Assembly (NCBI GenBank): GCA_902782245.1
Contig: CACZMI010000002.1
Span: 62,001 to 126,000 of the forward strand
Direction: 5' to 3'
Origin: an uncultured Bacteroidales bacterium
Lineage (GTDB): Bacteria; Bacteroidota; Bacteroidia; Bacteroidales; Bacteroidaceae
Length of the DNA: 64,000 bases
Below are positions 44,256 to 51,436 of this stretch, piece after piece (position 1 is the first letter of the stretch; every line of letters starts with the position of its first letter). The notes under the pieces are model-generated. The model made no database searches, had not been told where the DNA came from, and saw nothing but the letters and a program-made list of their open reading frames with translations. A program made the translations under genes and the position numbers.

Positions 44256-44777
44256 ACAATTCACCGCATCAGCCACCGGCCTCAACCCCTCAAAATCCAC
44301 AAAGTCCACCGTCTGCCCATAAGTGGCAAGCACAGCCTTGAATTCTGGTGTAAGCTGTTCCTGGGGCATCTTTGATGCCTGCGAATACATCATCTTCATC
44401 AGAATCCGGTACTTCAGTTCCAGCTGGCTATAATCTATTGCTCCCCGCAGGTGGAACAGCTTCTTCTCATCAAAGAGTTGCGCCGGAACCTGAGCCTTCA
44501 GCGCTTCCCTGAATGAGTCAAAAAAGACCTTATCCTCGGGATCGACCATCCCCACAGTCACAATGAACAGCTCCTTGGCAGTTGTTATACGGCCCAGGGT
44601 TTTCTTCAACCCCACAACACCTCGGGCATAGATTGCACCCATATAAATAACGCGGTCAAACGGGCCAGCGTCCTTCAGATCCTTGTAATCAACAGCCTTG
44701 ATGCCCGTCATTTCTGCCAGGCGCTCAGCGTATCTTTTTGTGGCGCCATGCAGGCTGCCGAATATAATTATGTCCAT
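44253..44777 (-). CDS. Flavodoxin-domain protein
   Basis: 174 residues from the ATG at 44777 (MDIIIFGSLHGATKRYAERL), where the flavodoxin phosphate loop pattern S/T-x-x-G-x-T-x-x-x-A is recognisable with an H for T change. FDRVIYMGAIYARGVVGLKK follows as the next strand and loop. It looks like the short HemG/flavodoxin-like proteins of Bacteroidota, so an FMN-linked reductase in the cytosol is likely. A longer frame upstream crosses palindromic repeats and is not credible. Confidence 0.8.
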   Translation of the reverse strand: MDIIIFGSLHGATKRYAERLAEMTGIKAVDYKDLKDAGPFDRVIYMGAIYARGVVGLKKTLGRITTAKELFIVTVGMVDPEDKVFFDSFREALKAQVPAQLFDEKKLFHLRGAIDYSQLELKYRILMKMMYSQASKMPQEQLTPEFKAVLATYGQTVDFVDFEGLRPVADAVNC

Positions 44778-44800
44778 ATTTTCTGAAATCTCAATATTTT

Positions 44801-44880
44801 TGACGCAAAGGGGTGGAAAAAGTCCGATGACAAAAGTACTCGTTTTTTGAAATCGCCGCAAAACGACGCAAAAGGAAACA
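44801..44880. repeat. Degenerate family B repeats before the flavodoxin gene
   Basis: TGACGCAAAGGGGTGG at 44801 and CGCCGCAAAACGACGCAAAAGG at 44854-44875 are heads of the family B repeat in two orientations of spacing; no full palindrome is formed. The 420-base gap 44778-45197 also holds a palindrome (45039) and a hairpin (45089); no convincing gene is seen in it. Confidence 0.7.
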
Positions 44881-45038
44881 ACTGAAGTGTCGAAACAACT
44901 TTGCGAAAAAATGTCGAAAATATATTTGCTTATTACAACACTTTTTGTTTTGGGGGCCGATGTTTGCTCACTGCGTATTTGGTGCCTCCGCCTTTGTCCT
45001 TTCCTGGCTCAGTGCAGATGGATACTTTACATGAATCG

Positions 45039-45064
45039 CCATTTTGTTGACGTCAGCAAAATGG
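45039..45064. promoter_or_regulatory. 26-bp palindrome centred on TGACGTCA
   Basis: CCATTTTGTTGACG and TCAGCAAAATGG form an inverted repeat with one mismatched pair. A second palindrome with the same TTGACGTCA centre is at 49867-49898. They look like operator sites of a dimeric regulator, or recombination sites; both are guesses. Confidence 0.6.
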
Positions 45065-45088
45065 GTCAGGCCACAAGGGGGGGTATTG

Positions 45089-45115
45089 TTTAAGGTGAGT
45101 TTTTTGCACCTTAAA
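45089..45115. repeat. Short hairpin related to the AAGGTG repeats
   Basis: TTTAAGGTG and CACCTTAAA pair over 9 bp around AGTTTTTTG. The arm sequence is reminiscent of the ACCTTAGGGA stems at 20.0-20.2 kb, and it lies 67 bases before the toxin-antitoxin promoter. Confidence 0.5.
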
Positions 45116-45181
45116 GATTCATACATCTCTTTTGCACAAATTGGAATCAGCCCTCAATTGCAAGTTTTGAAATAATTGTAT

Positions 45182-45189
45182 TACATTTG
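45182..45189 (+). promoter_or_regulatory. Promoter of the toxin-antitoxin pair
   Basis: TACATTTG with TTG of TTGCAAG 24 bases upstream, fitting the -33/-7 spacing of Bacteroidota. The first ATG is eight bases downstream. Confidence 0.7.
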
Positions 45190-45197
45190 CAAAACAA

Positions 45198-45464
45198 ATG
45201 TATAACACAATGAATACAACTGTACAACGAACTCCCAAAAAGGCAACCGCGTTCCGTTTAAACGCCGATTTATTGGAACGCCTGAAAATGCTTGCCAAGA
45301 AAGATAACCGAAGTCTCAATAATTATGTTGAGAATGTTCTTATGGCTGTGGCTTATAACGAGCCTAATGAAACCACTAAAGCGGCTTTAAAAGACGCAAA
45401 GGAAAACAAGAATCTTGAAGATTTTGATTTAGAGGCATTTAAGAAGTATGTAGCATCAATGTAG
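45198..45464 (+). CDS. Antitoxin with RHH-like DNA-binding domain
   Basis: 88 residues; the ATG at 45210 is an equally good start and would remove four residues. The N-terminal part KKATAFRLNADLLERLKMLAKKDNRSLNNYVENVL has the strand-helix-helix pattern of ribbon-helix-helix regulators; the acidic tail (ENKNLEDFDLEAFKKY) should wrap the toxin. It lies 13 bases before the YafQ-type toxin gene, the standard antitoxin-toxin order, and most likely represses its own promoter. Confidence 0.88.
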   Translation: MYNTMNTTVQRTPKKATAFRLNADLLERLKMLAKKDNRSLNNYVENVLMAVAYNEPNETTKAALKDAKENKNLEDFDLEAFKKYVASM

Positions 45465-45477
45465 AATAAACTATACC

Positions 45478-45750
45478 ATGTGGAAACTCAAACAGTCCGG
45501 ACAATTCAAGAAAGATCTCCGGAAGTATCAGAATGACCGTGAAAAGATGAAATCCTTGGAAAGAGTACTAGTCCAATTGTCCCAGAACGGCAAGGTTGAT
45601 AATATATATAAGCCCCACAGATTAAAGGGAGAATACAGTGGTGCCCTAGAATGTCATATAGAGAATGATTATCTGCTAGTTTGGATAGATGAGGAAGAAA
45701 AGACAATCAAACTGGTTCGTCTTGGCTCTCACTCAGAATTGTTCAAGTGA
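45478..45750 (+). CDS. YafQ-type mRNA interferase toxin
   Basis: 90 residues, the full length of YafQ toxins of the RelE superfamily. The catalytic set is intact: His47 (HRLKG), His60 and Asp64 (ECHIENDYLL), His85 (GSHSELF) and Phe89. It would cut mRNA in the ribosome when free of its antitoxin. Its stop codon TGA is the first triplet of a family B repeat, so the repeat abuts the coding sequence exactly. Confidence 0.93.
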   Translation: MWKLKQSGQFKKDLRKYQNDREKMKSLERVLVQLSQNGKVDNIYKPHRLKGEYSGALECHIENDYLLVWIDEEEKTIKLVRLGSHSELFK

Positions 45751-45797
45751 CGAAAAAACGACCCTTTTGCGTCACCCTTTGCGTCACTTTTTGCAAA
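45748..45797. repeat. Family B repeat overlapping the toxin stop codon
   Basis: TGACGAAAAAACGACCC, then TTTTGCGTCA, then CCCTTTGCGTCA. The first TGA is the stop of the toxin gene. Arms TGACG and CGTCA pair around the unit. Confidence 0.82.
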
Positions 45798-45811
45798 ATT
45801 GTATATTTGCA

Positions 45812-45819
45812 AATAATAA
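45812..45819 (+). promoter_or_regulatory. -7 box of the small membrane protein gene
   Basis: TATATTTG, exact match, 16 bases before the ATG at 45836; starts inside the tail of the preceding repeat region. Confidence 0.6.
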
Positions 45820-45835
45820 CCCTTTTCTAACAATT

Positions 45836-46036
45836 ATGAAACCCAAGCACATACAGTCCATCCTTTATACATCATTCATTATCGGGGGTATCTGCAGCTG
45901 TGTTTTAATATACTGCTTTTTTCGTCCCAATCTGCCCAAGGTTGAGCATACCGCCATTGTATTAGAGTGGATCTGTGCAATAATCATCCTTATTCTGGTT
46001 TTCACCAAGAAGAAGTGGGATAAGCAGGACTCATAA
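45836..46036 (+). CDS. Small two-helix membrane protein
   Basis: 66 residues from the ATG at 45836; the longer frame upstream runs through the repeat and has no start signal. Two hydrophobic segments (about 9-29, SILYTSFIIGGICSCVLIYCF, and 40-58, TAIVLEWICAIIILILVF) with a short loop and a Lys-rich end. Function unknown; it has its own promoter and stands just after the toxin-antitoxin pair. Confidence 0.65.
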   Translation: MKPKHIQSILYTSFIIGGICSCVLIYCFFRPNLPKVEHTAIVLEWICAIIILILVFTKKKWDKQDS

Positions 46037-46039
46037 TCA

Positions 46040-46066
46040 TACAAATGGGGTCAGGCCCCAATTGCA
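46040..46066. repeat. Divergent family A palindrome
   Basis: Arms TACAAATGGGG and CCCCAATTGCA around TCAGG; three bases past the stop of the small membrane protein gene. It keeps the family core with changed ends. Confidence 0.75.
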
Positions 46067-46153
46067 CACAAAAGCGAAACTATCCAAATTCGGCAGACGC
46101 GTCTGCCGAATTTACTCTTCTTTGCATTTCGCCAGTCGTGACTGATAGATTGG

Positions 46154-46200
46154 TGACGCAAAACGACGCAAAGGGGTCGTTTCCCAATGCGTCGTTTTTG
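46154..46200. repeat. Complete family B repeat
   Basis: Head TGACGCAAAACGACGCAAAGG, middle GGTCGTTTCCC, end AATGCGTCGTTTTTG. AAACGACGCA and TGCGTCGTTT form a perfect 10-bp stem with the T run as tail. This is the clearest copy of the family. Confidence 0.88.
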
Positions 46201-46537
46201 TGGGCCGATGCTCAATTAATATGCCCATAATATGTGAAATGACCAAAAAGAAATGTACTTTTATGGCCGGAAACTAGACGGTTTTAAGAGTTATACAATA
46301 GTCCTAATTATTTATGAGTGCCAATTAATGTGTTATTGTACTGATAACATGTTGTTTGCATCTCCTATTTTGTATTTATTATGTTTATAGAAGAAAGAGC
46401 CGATAATGGAGCTTCGTTCAGATCATGTCCATTGGTTATTTGGACATCCCATTTTGTGTAATTGCAGTTTGATTTTTATTCATAAGTAGATTAAGTGTCC
46501 TTTCCTTTTTTTAAACACCCAATAAATCATTAATTAT
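46201..46537. other. AT-rich intergenic region before the ParA-like gene
   Basis: 337 bases with no credible gene on either strand. It is AT-rich, lacks a clean TAnnTTTG box close to the ATG at 46538, and changes base composition sharply from the repeat before it, consistent with the edge of an acquired segment. Confidence 0.6.
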
Positions 46538-48466
46538 ATGCCACATAGAATATATAGCATCGAATCCCGTAAAGGTGGCGTAGGTAAAACAACCGTTGCC
46601 TTAAATTTAGCTAGTGTATTAGTTAAAAGAGGACCAGTTCTTCTGATAGATTGTGATATCAGCGGTACTTCAATTGAGGAGCCTGCATTGAAATCACCAT
46701 TCTGGGAGAACGACACAAATGTTTTAAAGTATATAGATAAAAAAAACAAAGAGCTGAAACCTCTAAATTTCTTACACTATTTCATTAATCAGTATATCAA
46801 GGGAGAAGGTAATGTGGGTGATTTTATCAACCGCGATTTATTGAAGGCTTCTAAAGTAAACATCATCGCGTCTTCTTTGACGGGATTATCAAGCCATGAC
46901 ACTATTATCCGAGATTGGTATATGGATGAATTGCATTCATATTGGATGATGGAGTTCATTGAAAGAATTATTAAGGAGTTTGAATATGTTTTCCAAGATA
47001 AACAAGATAAAACGGTTCATATTATTATAGATAATTCTCCTGGTTATACATGCTTTAGCCAAGCTCTTCATGACTATATGTACAATGAAGGACCACAAGT
47101 GGCTAAGTTTTTACTGGTATCTACTCTTGATGGTCAAGATCTGAAGGCAAGCATTGAATTGGCTGCAGAAATCAATCAAAGTATTGATAATAGGAGCGAT
47201 GCTGCTCTTTATTATAAAAACAAAGAGAATAATGGTGTCGCTGATCCTAATAGAGAAGCTCTAATTGAATCGGATGATGATATTAAAGATTTCTTCTTCC
47301 ATCTTAATGAGGAACTAATAGATATTTATACAAAGAAATGGGATAGTGAAGTATATCTGGCCTTGTTAATCAATAAGGTGCCTCAAAGTTTGAAAGACGA
47401 TGAAACGATCGTTGCCTATAAAGAAATGGTCGGGCAATACTATAATTTTTTATTAAAAATAGCTGGAACAGATAAAACTTCTCCTAATAATTTGGTTTAT
47501 TACGACGAAGCTATTATTTATCAATACTATTTACAATATCTAAGGGGAAAGATGGAAGATAGTCCCCAGTCTATTGAATACTGGCAGATACGTATCAAAG
47601 AATTGAAATCATTTGTATTGGAAACAGAAGGGGTGGGGCCATCCTTAGCAATGATTAGATTAAATACACTATATGAAGAACTTAAAAGTAATCTGATTGA
47701 TCACGAGTTCGCTCAATTGTCAAGGCAGTTATCATATACTTGGTCTCCAGATTATGCATGTAATCAAATGAAAAAAGCAATTACCCTTGGTGCTCAGAGG
47801 CTCGTAATTAGAAAAGATGGTTTATCGTTGTCTGAAGTTAAATATGAATTGCATAGTTGGAATATTGAACAAATACATCAAATTGAAAGAATTGTTGGCT
47901 TGCCAACAAGAGAACTCTTTTGTCTAAGAGATCTTATAAAATATTTGGAAGTATTTGCCGGTTACGATGATGGAAATACAAATGTAGAGTTAATGTTTGT
48001 TGTTTCAATACTTGTTTTCGCTTTTAGAATAGATTATGGAAGACATCTGGATAAAAGATATTCCTTAAGAGGGTATGCTATGGATATTATTAGTAGTAGG
48101 GAATATGTGATATCAATTAGTCAATTAATAGAGGAAATGCCAATTAAACACAAATTTTTAACTGAAAGAATAGATGGTATGACTCATATTAGTTTATTAA
48201 GAGCTTACCGTAGTTTATGCTATTGTTTTATTAAATGGATGGATCTACAATCTGACTTCTCTTTTCTGATATCAGCTGTTGAATTGTATGTATCTAATAC
48301 TTCACGAACGTATTTTTCTAAAGAAATGGTGGATTATTTGTCCGCAGTCTTTGCAAAGAAGATAGTTTCTAATGAGAACCGCCTCGCAGAGATAAGGGCT
48401 AATTCATTCATTATGAAAAACATGCAGGATGTGTTACGTGACAATATACTTAAAGCTTGGAAATGA
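46538..48466 (+). CDS. ParA/MinD-like P-loop ATPase, first gene of an unassigned pair
   Basis: 642 residues. The deviant Walker A motif RKGGVGKTT (11-19) with the signature lysine, then VLLIDCDISGTS (A' motif) and IIIDNSPG (about 168) for Walker B, place it in the ParA/MinD family. Only about 310 residues are ATPase; the C-terminal half (from about 330) is helical and unrecognised, which is unusual, since MinD/ParA are near 260. No ParB or centromere repeat is near, so plasmid partition is unlikely. AT-rich. It overlaps the HD gene by four bases (ATGA), so the two probably work together. Confidence 0.85.
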   Translation: MPHRIYSIESRKGGVGKTTVALNLASVLVKRGPVLLIDCDISGTSIEEPALKSPFWENDTNVLKYIDKKNKELKPLNFLHYFINQYIKGEGNVGDFINRDLLKASKVNIIASSLTGLSSHDTIIRDWYMDELHSYWMMEFIERIIKEFEYVFQDKQDKTVHIIIDNSPGYTCFSQALHDYMYNEGPQVAKFLLVSTLDGQDLKASIELAAEINQSIDNRSDAALYYKNKENNGVADPNREALIESDDDIKDFFFHLNEELIDIYTKKWDSEVYLALLINKVPQSLKDDETIVAYKEMVGQYYNFLLKIAGTDKTSPNNLVYYDEAIIYQYYLQYLRGKMEDSPQSIEYWQIRIKELKSFVLETEGVGPSLAMIRLNTLYEELKSNLIDHEFAQLSRQLSYTWSPDYACNQMKKAITLGAQRLVIRKDGLSLSEVKYELHSWNIEQIHQIERIVGLPTRELFCLRDLIKYLEVFAGYDDGNTNVELMFVVSILVFAFRIDYGRHLDKRYSLRGYAMDIISSREYVISISQLIEEMPIKHKFLTERIDGMTHISLLRAYRSLCYCFIKWMDLQSDFSFLISAVELYVSNTSRTYFSKEMVDYLSAVFAKKIVSNENRLAEIRANSFIMKNMQDVLRDNILKAWK

Positions 48467-49818
48467 TGGAGTTTAGCTTTGATTTGTTTAGGAAGAATGG
48501 CATCCAATTCCCCACTACATTTAAGATGCCGGAGTCATTGGACTTTCGGAGTATAGATAGGATGGAGCAAGTATTCTCTGAAGAGGGAACAAAAATTGGA
48601 ACTGCACTTAGAAGGCTAAAGAAGAGAACTCCAGATTATTATTATAACAGTATTTTATTGGCTCAAACTGAGGCTCAAAATTATTCTATCAATTCATTCC
48701 CGTTATACAGATTATTACTTCCTGATGTTTTAATGGATGATTGGTTATCAATCATTTGCCCTCATATGAAAGGCAAAAGAGACCATTCTTTGCACCAACC
48801 TTTGACGGCTTACATAGTTTCAGAGTTATTGAGAGGTGGAGATGATAAGAAAGGTCTTCGGCTGCCATCTGGCAAACCCTTATTAGATGCGTGTGCGGAG
48901 ATGTTTTTGGATAAGCAAGGGACAAAATATTTGAGAGATTATTACGAAGTGCTATATCCTGAAATGCCTCCTAAAGGCTATATACGAAATACTTGGGCAA
49001 AGGAGTTATTCTATCAAACATCAATTATAGCGGCTTTATTCCATGATATTGGTTATCCCTGGCAATTTTTAAATAAAGTTGGAAGTTGTACTGGGATTGT
49101 TAATAGAGAAGGATTGTTGATGGAGGATTCTTCTGGAGAGTGCATCTACAATTTTATAGAAAAACGTCTTTTGGCATATCCTTTCTACGCTTACTCGGCT
49201 ACTCCACAGCATAGTTCAACAGCTTCATGGAACTTGGAAGTAGTTAAGTTAATAGACGAGGCCTATCGTAAGACTCATGGTTTTCCAGGAGCTTTAGCCT
49301 TTATGTATTTGAACGATTCAATCAGAAAGTTTGCGGGCAATTTGAGTATGAAACAAGCAGATTGCCGTTTTATACAAGATTGGGCAGCTGTTGGTATTAT
49401 GATGCATGATATGGTATGGCGGTATTATGGTAAGAATATGCGCCCGGACCAACCTCGTTTTAGACTATCTATGGATAAAGATCCATTATCATGTATTATA
49501 GCTATGGCAGATGTTCTGGAAGAATTCGGTAGACCATCCGCTGATTTTAGGGCAGATGTTAATAATGATCGTGGCGTATGTGTTTCTTTTAATGATAGTC
49601 CTTGCAAAAAAACAATAATCAATGTGAATGCAAGCACATTAGAGATTACATATCAATACAACACGATAGAAGACAGAATAAAGTATGAAAAAGGACGAAA
49701 GGATGAGATTGAGAATTACTTTAAAAAGCCATTTGGTTTTATTGATTTATCCGCAATAGGTATTAACAAGGTACTGTGTGATGTTAAATATGTTCCTCCA
49801 CGAAATAAAACTAATTGA
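48463..49818 (+). CDS. HD-domain protein, second gene of an unassigned pair
   Basis: 451 residues from the ATG at 48463. An HD phosphohydrolase-like metal site is suggested by RDHSLHQ (His108/His111), LFHDIGYPW (HD at 194-195), a later IMMHDMVW histidine and a downstream Asp in IIAMADVLEEFG, in the order H...HD...H...D seen in HD enzymes. Long insertions lie between the motifs. The substrate (nucleotide, cyclic nucleotide or nucleic acid) cannot be told. Its stop codon lies inside a family B repeat. Same AT-rich composition as the ATPase. Confidence 0.78.
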   Translation: MMEFSFDLFRKNGIQFPTTFKMPESLDFRSIDRMEQVFSEEGTKIGTALRRLKKRTPDYYYNSILLAQTEAQNYSINSFPLYRLLLPDVLMDDWLSIICPHMKGKRDHSLHQPLTAYIVSELLRGGDDKKGLRLPSGKPLLDACAEMFLDKQGTKYLRDYYEVLYPEMPPKGYIRNTWAKELFYQTSIIAALFHDIGYPWQFLNKVGSCTGIVNREGLLMEDSSGECIYNFIEKRLLAYPFYAYSATPQHSSTASWNLEVVKLIDEAYRKTHGFPGALAFMYLNDSIRKFAGNLSMKQADCRFIQDWAAVGIMMHDMVWRYYGKNMRPDQPRFRLSMDKDPLSCIIAMADVLEEFGRPSADFRADVNNDRGVCVSFNDSPCKKTIINVNASTLEITYQYNTIEDRIKYEKGRKDEIENYFKKPFGFIDLSAIGINKVLCDVKYVPPRNKTN

Positions 49819-49862
49819 CACAAAAACGCCGCAAAGGGAAACGACCCCAATGCGGCGTTTCA
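49815..49862. repeat. Family B repeat overlapping the HD-gene stop codon
   Basis: TTGACACAAAAACGCCGC, then AAAGGGAAACGACCCC, then AATGCGGCGTTT. AAACGCCGCA and TGCGGCGTTT form a perfect 10-bp stem. The TGA of the head is the stop codon of the HD gene. Confidence 0.88.
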
Positions 49863-49866
49863 AAAT

Positions 49867-49898
49867 TGACCATCTTATTGACGTCAATAAAAAGGTCA
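49867..49898. promoter_or_regulatory. 32-bp palindrome centred on TTGACGTCAA
   Basis: Outer arms TGACC and GGTCA and inner TTATTGACGTCAATAA (perfect 16-bp palindrome) are symmetrical about position 49882.5, with three unmatched bases on each side. Partner of the palindrome at 45039-45064; the two enclose the toxin-antitoxin pair and the ParA-HD pair. Confidence 0.65.
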
Positions 49899-49946
49899 TT
49901 TACGCTATTACCGACATTACACTATAGGATAGTTTCCATAACTGAT

Positions 49947-49954
49947 TATCTTTG
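49947..49954 (+). promoter_or_regulatory. -7 box before the A1S_2505-like gene
   Basis: TATCTTTG with six bases to the ATG at 49961, again predicting an almost leaderless transcript. Confidence 0.65.
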
Positions 49955-49960
49955 CATCAT

Positions 49961-50350
49961 ATGGAACCTATCACAAACAGAACAACCCCCGATCTCATAA
50001 CCACCCTAAACCCCGGTGAGATTTTCGTCTTTGGAAGCAACGCCCAGGGAATGCACGCTGGCGGAGCCGCCCGATTCGCCCTGGAACACTTCGGAGCGGA
50101 GTGGGGAGTGGGCGAGGGCCTGCAAGGCCGATCATACGCCATCCCCACAATGGAAGGTCTGGACAGCCTCAAACTCGCAGTAGACCGCTTCGTAGCCTTT
50201 GCCGGGCAGCATCCCGAGTACAAGTTCCTGGTAACCCCAATAGGCTGCGGCATAGCCGGCTACCGCGAATCCCAGATAGGGCCGATGTTCGCGCACGCGG
50301 CCGCCCTCCCCAACGTCTGCCTGCCCGCCAGCTTCTGGGCTGTGCTTTAA
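49961..50350 (+). CDS. A1S_2505-like small protein
   Basis: 129 residues from the ATG at 49961. The stretch PGEIFVFGSNAQGMHAGGAARFALEHFGA and the later LVTPIGCGIAGYRESQIGPMF are those of a small, widespread family with a macro-domain-like nucleotide-binding look (A1S_2505-like), often in phage or accessory regions. Function is not established. It is GC-richer than the ParA-HD pair before it, and a family B repeat starts directly after its stop codon. Confidence 0.7.
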   Translation: MEPITNRTTPDLITTLNPGEIFVFGSNAQGMHAGGAARFALEHFGAEWGVGEGLQGRSYAIPTMEGLDSLKLAVDRFVAFAGQHPEYKFLVTPIGCGIAGYRESQIGPMFAHAAALPNVCLPASFWAVL

Positions 50351-50395
50351 TGACGCAAAACGCCGCATAAGGAAACGACCCCAATGCGGCGCATC
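50351..50395. repeat. Family B repeat abutting a stop codon
   Basis: TGACGCAAAACGCCGCATAAGG follows the TAA of the upstream gene with no gap; CGCCGCAT and ATGCGGCG form the stem around GGAAACGACCCC. Its last bases touch the stop of the small minus-strand gene. Confidence 0.87.
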
Positions 50396-50570
50396 ATATA
50401 TTTTCATACCGTTTGTCCAGTTCTTCCTTGATTAGATTAATGTATTCGTCAACAGTCATACAGTCTCTTCGGTTGTTGGCGTTAGGTTTAGATTCAACGC
50501 AATTGTTCCTGACACTTGTAACAACAGTGTAGGATATTGCCGGTTCGCAAACTTCATTCTTGTTTTTCAT
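50394..50570 (-). CDS. Small hypothetical protein
   Basis: 58 residues from the ATG at 50570, with a -7 box 26 bases upstream (50596-50603). Charged C-terminus (MTVDEYINLIKEELDKRYEN) that may form a helix. No family recognised. Support is only the promoter, the open frame and the repeat that ends exactly at its stop codon. Confidence 0.45.
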   Translation of the reverse strand: MKNKNEVCEPAISYTVVTSVRNNCVESKPNANNRRDCMTVDEYINLIKEELDKRYENI

Positions 50571-50595
50571 ATCAATCGTATTTATTTCATTTCTA

Positions 50596-50603
50596 CAAAG
50601 ATA
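50596..50603 (-). promoter_or_regulatory. -7 box for the small hypothetical gene
   Basis: TATCTTTG on the minus strand in an AT-rich stretch, 26 bases from the ATG at 50570. Confidence 0.5.
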
Positions 50604-50646
50604 CGTAATACTTAACACAAACGGACCGCATCCTGTGTTAATTGTA

Positions 50647-50997
50647 TCACTTCAAATAATCGCGCAAGTTGATAGTGCCGGCCTCAGTCTCCAGATTGAG
50701 CGCCGGAACAAACTCCACCATCCTTGTGGAACCGCTCTCCTTGTCCACGTGAAAGTAGGTCAGCGCGCCGGTGTAACTGCGGAACACAAGCTTGTACTCC
50801 GCGTCGGTGCTATCGGCCAACGCCACATACATGATCTGCGGGTTCTCCTGCTCCGGGCTCCAGTCAAACTCGCTGTGGCAATAGTTACTCACGCCCTCAA
50901 GAGCCATCCCGGCCGATATCTGCTCCGTCTTGCTCCCGCGACATCCGCTCAACAGCAGCATCATTATGGCCGATGCCAGAACCACAAAATATCTCAT
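50647..50997 (-). CDS. Small lipoprotein of unknown function
   Basis: 116 residues with a lipoprotein signal ending LLLSGC (cysteine about 19). The mature part has alternating charged and aromatic strands (YKLVFRSYTGALTYFHV). No known family. It follows the MutT gene by nine bases on the same strand, so both may share a transcript. Confidence 0.72.
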   Translation of the reverse strand: MRYFVVLASAIMMLLLSGCRGSKTEQISAGMALEGVSNYCHSEFDWSPEQENPQIMYVALADSTDAEYKLVFRSYTGALTYFHVDKESGSTRMVEFVPALNLETEAGTINLRDYLK

Positions 50998-51006
50998 ATC
51001 TTAATG

Positions 51007-51384
51007 TTACAATTCATCCAGCAGTTGAAGGTCCGCCGGCAGCCAGTTGACGCTGTCCAGTTGGTGGGCCGATAACCATCGCGCCGCCTCATGCTCCTTG
51101 AGTGTAAGTGCACCGCTCTCCACGCGGCACCAGAAGCAGTGCATGACCAAATGAAAAGTAGGGTAGTCCCATTCAATAGTCCTGACAAACCGCTCAATCA
51201 CAATGCGCGTCTCCAGCTCCTCCCAGATCTCGCGCTTCAGAGCCTCCTCAGGCGACTCCCCCGGCTCCATCTTACCCCCGGGAAACTCCCAATAGTCCTT
51301 CCACTCCCCGTATCCCCGCTGAGTGGCGAAAACACGGTTCTGCTCATCGTGAATTATTGCGGCTACTACCTCGATTTGCTTCAT
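51007..51384 (-). CDS. MutT-type Nudix hydrolase
   Basis: 125 residues. The 23-residue Nudix box is intact at about 37-59: GGKMEPGESPEEALKREIWEEL follows the G-x5-E-x7-REUxEE pattern. The front (VVAAIIHDEQNRVFATQRGYG) and the length fit MutT 8-oxo-dGTP diphosphatases, which clean the nucleotide pool. Another (deoxy)nucleotide substrate is possible. Confidence 0.93.
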   Translation of the reverse strand: MKQIEVVAAIIHDEQNRVFATQRGYGEWKDYWEFPGGKMEPGESPEEALKREIWEELETRIVIERFVRTIEWDYPTFHLVMHCFWCRVESGALTLKEHEAARWLSAHQLDSVNWLPADLQLLDEL

Positions 51385-51436
51385 GTTTTACCAATATTGG
51401 CCGATTCACGCAAAGTTACTCATTTGGGCCGATAAA

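Noticed and set aside
44887..45093. Open frame of about 60 residues starting at an ATG near 44911 with a hydrophobic start
   Set aside because: It runs through a degenerate repeat and the TGACGTCA palindrome, has no family resemblance, and the -7-like text before it is weak.
46538..48466. Plasmid partition ParA gene
   Set aside because: No ParB gene, centromere repeats or replication gene are near, and the protein has a 330-residue extra domain.
49961..50350. Prophage remnant
   Set aside because: A single small A1S_2505-like gene without any structural or integrase gene nearby is not enough.
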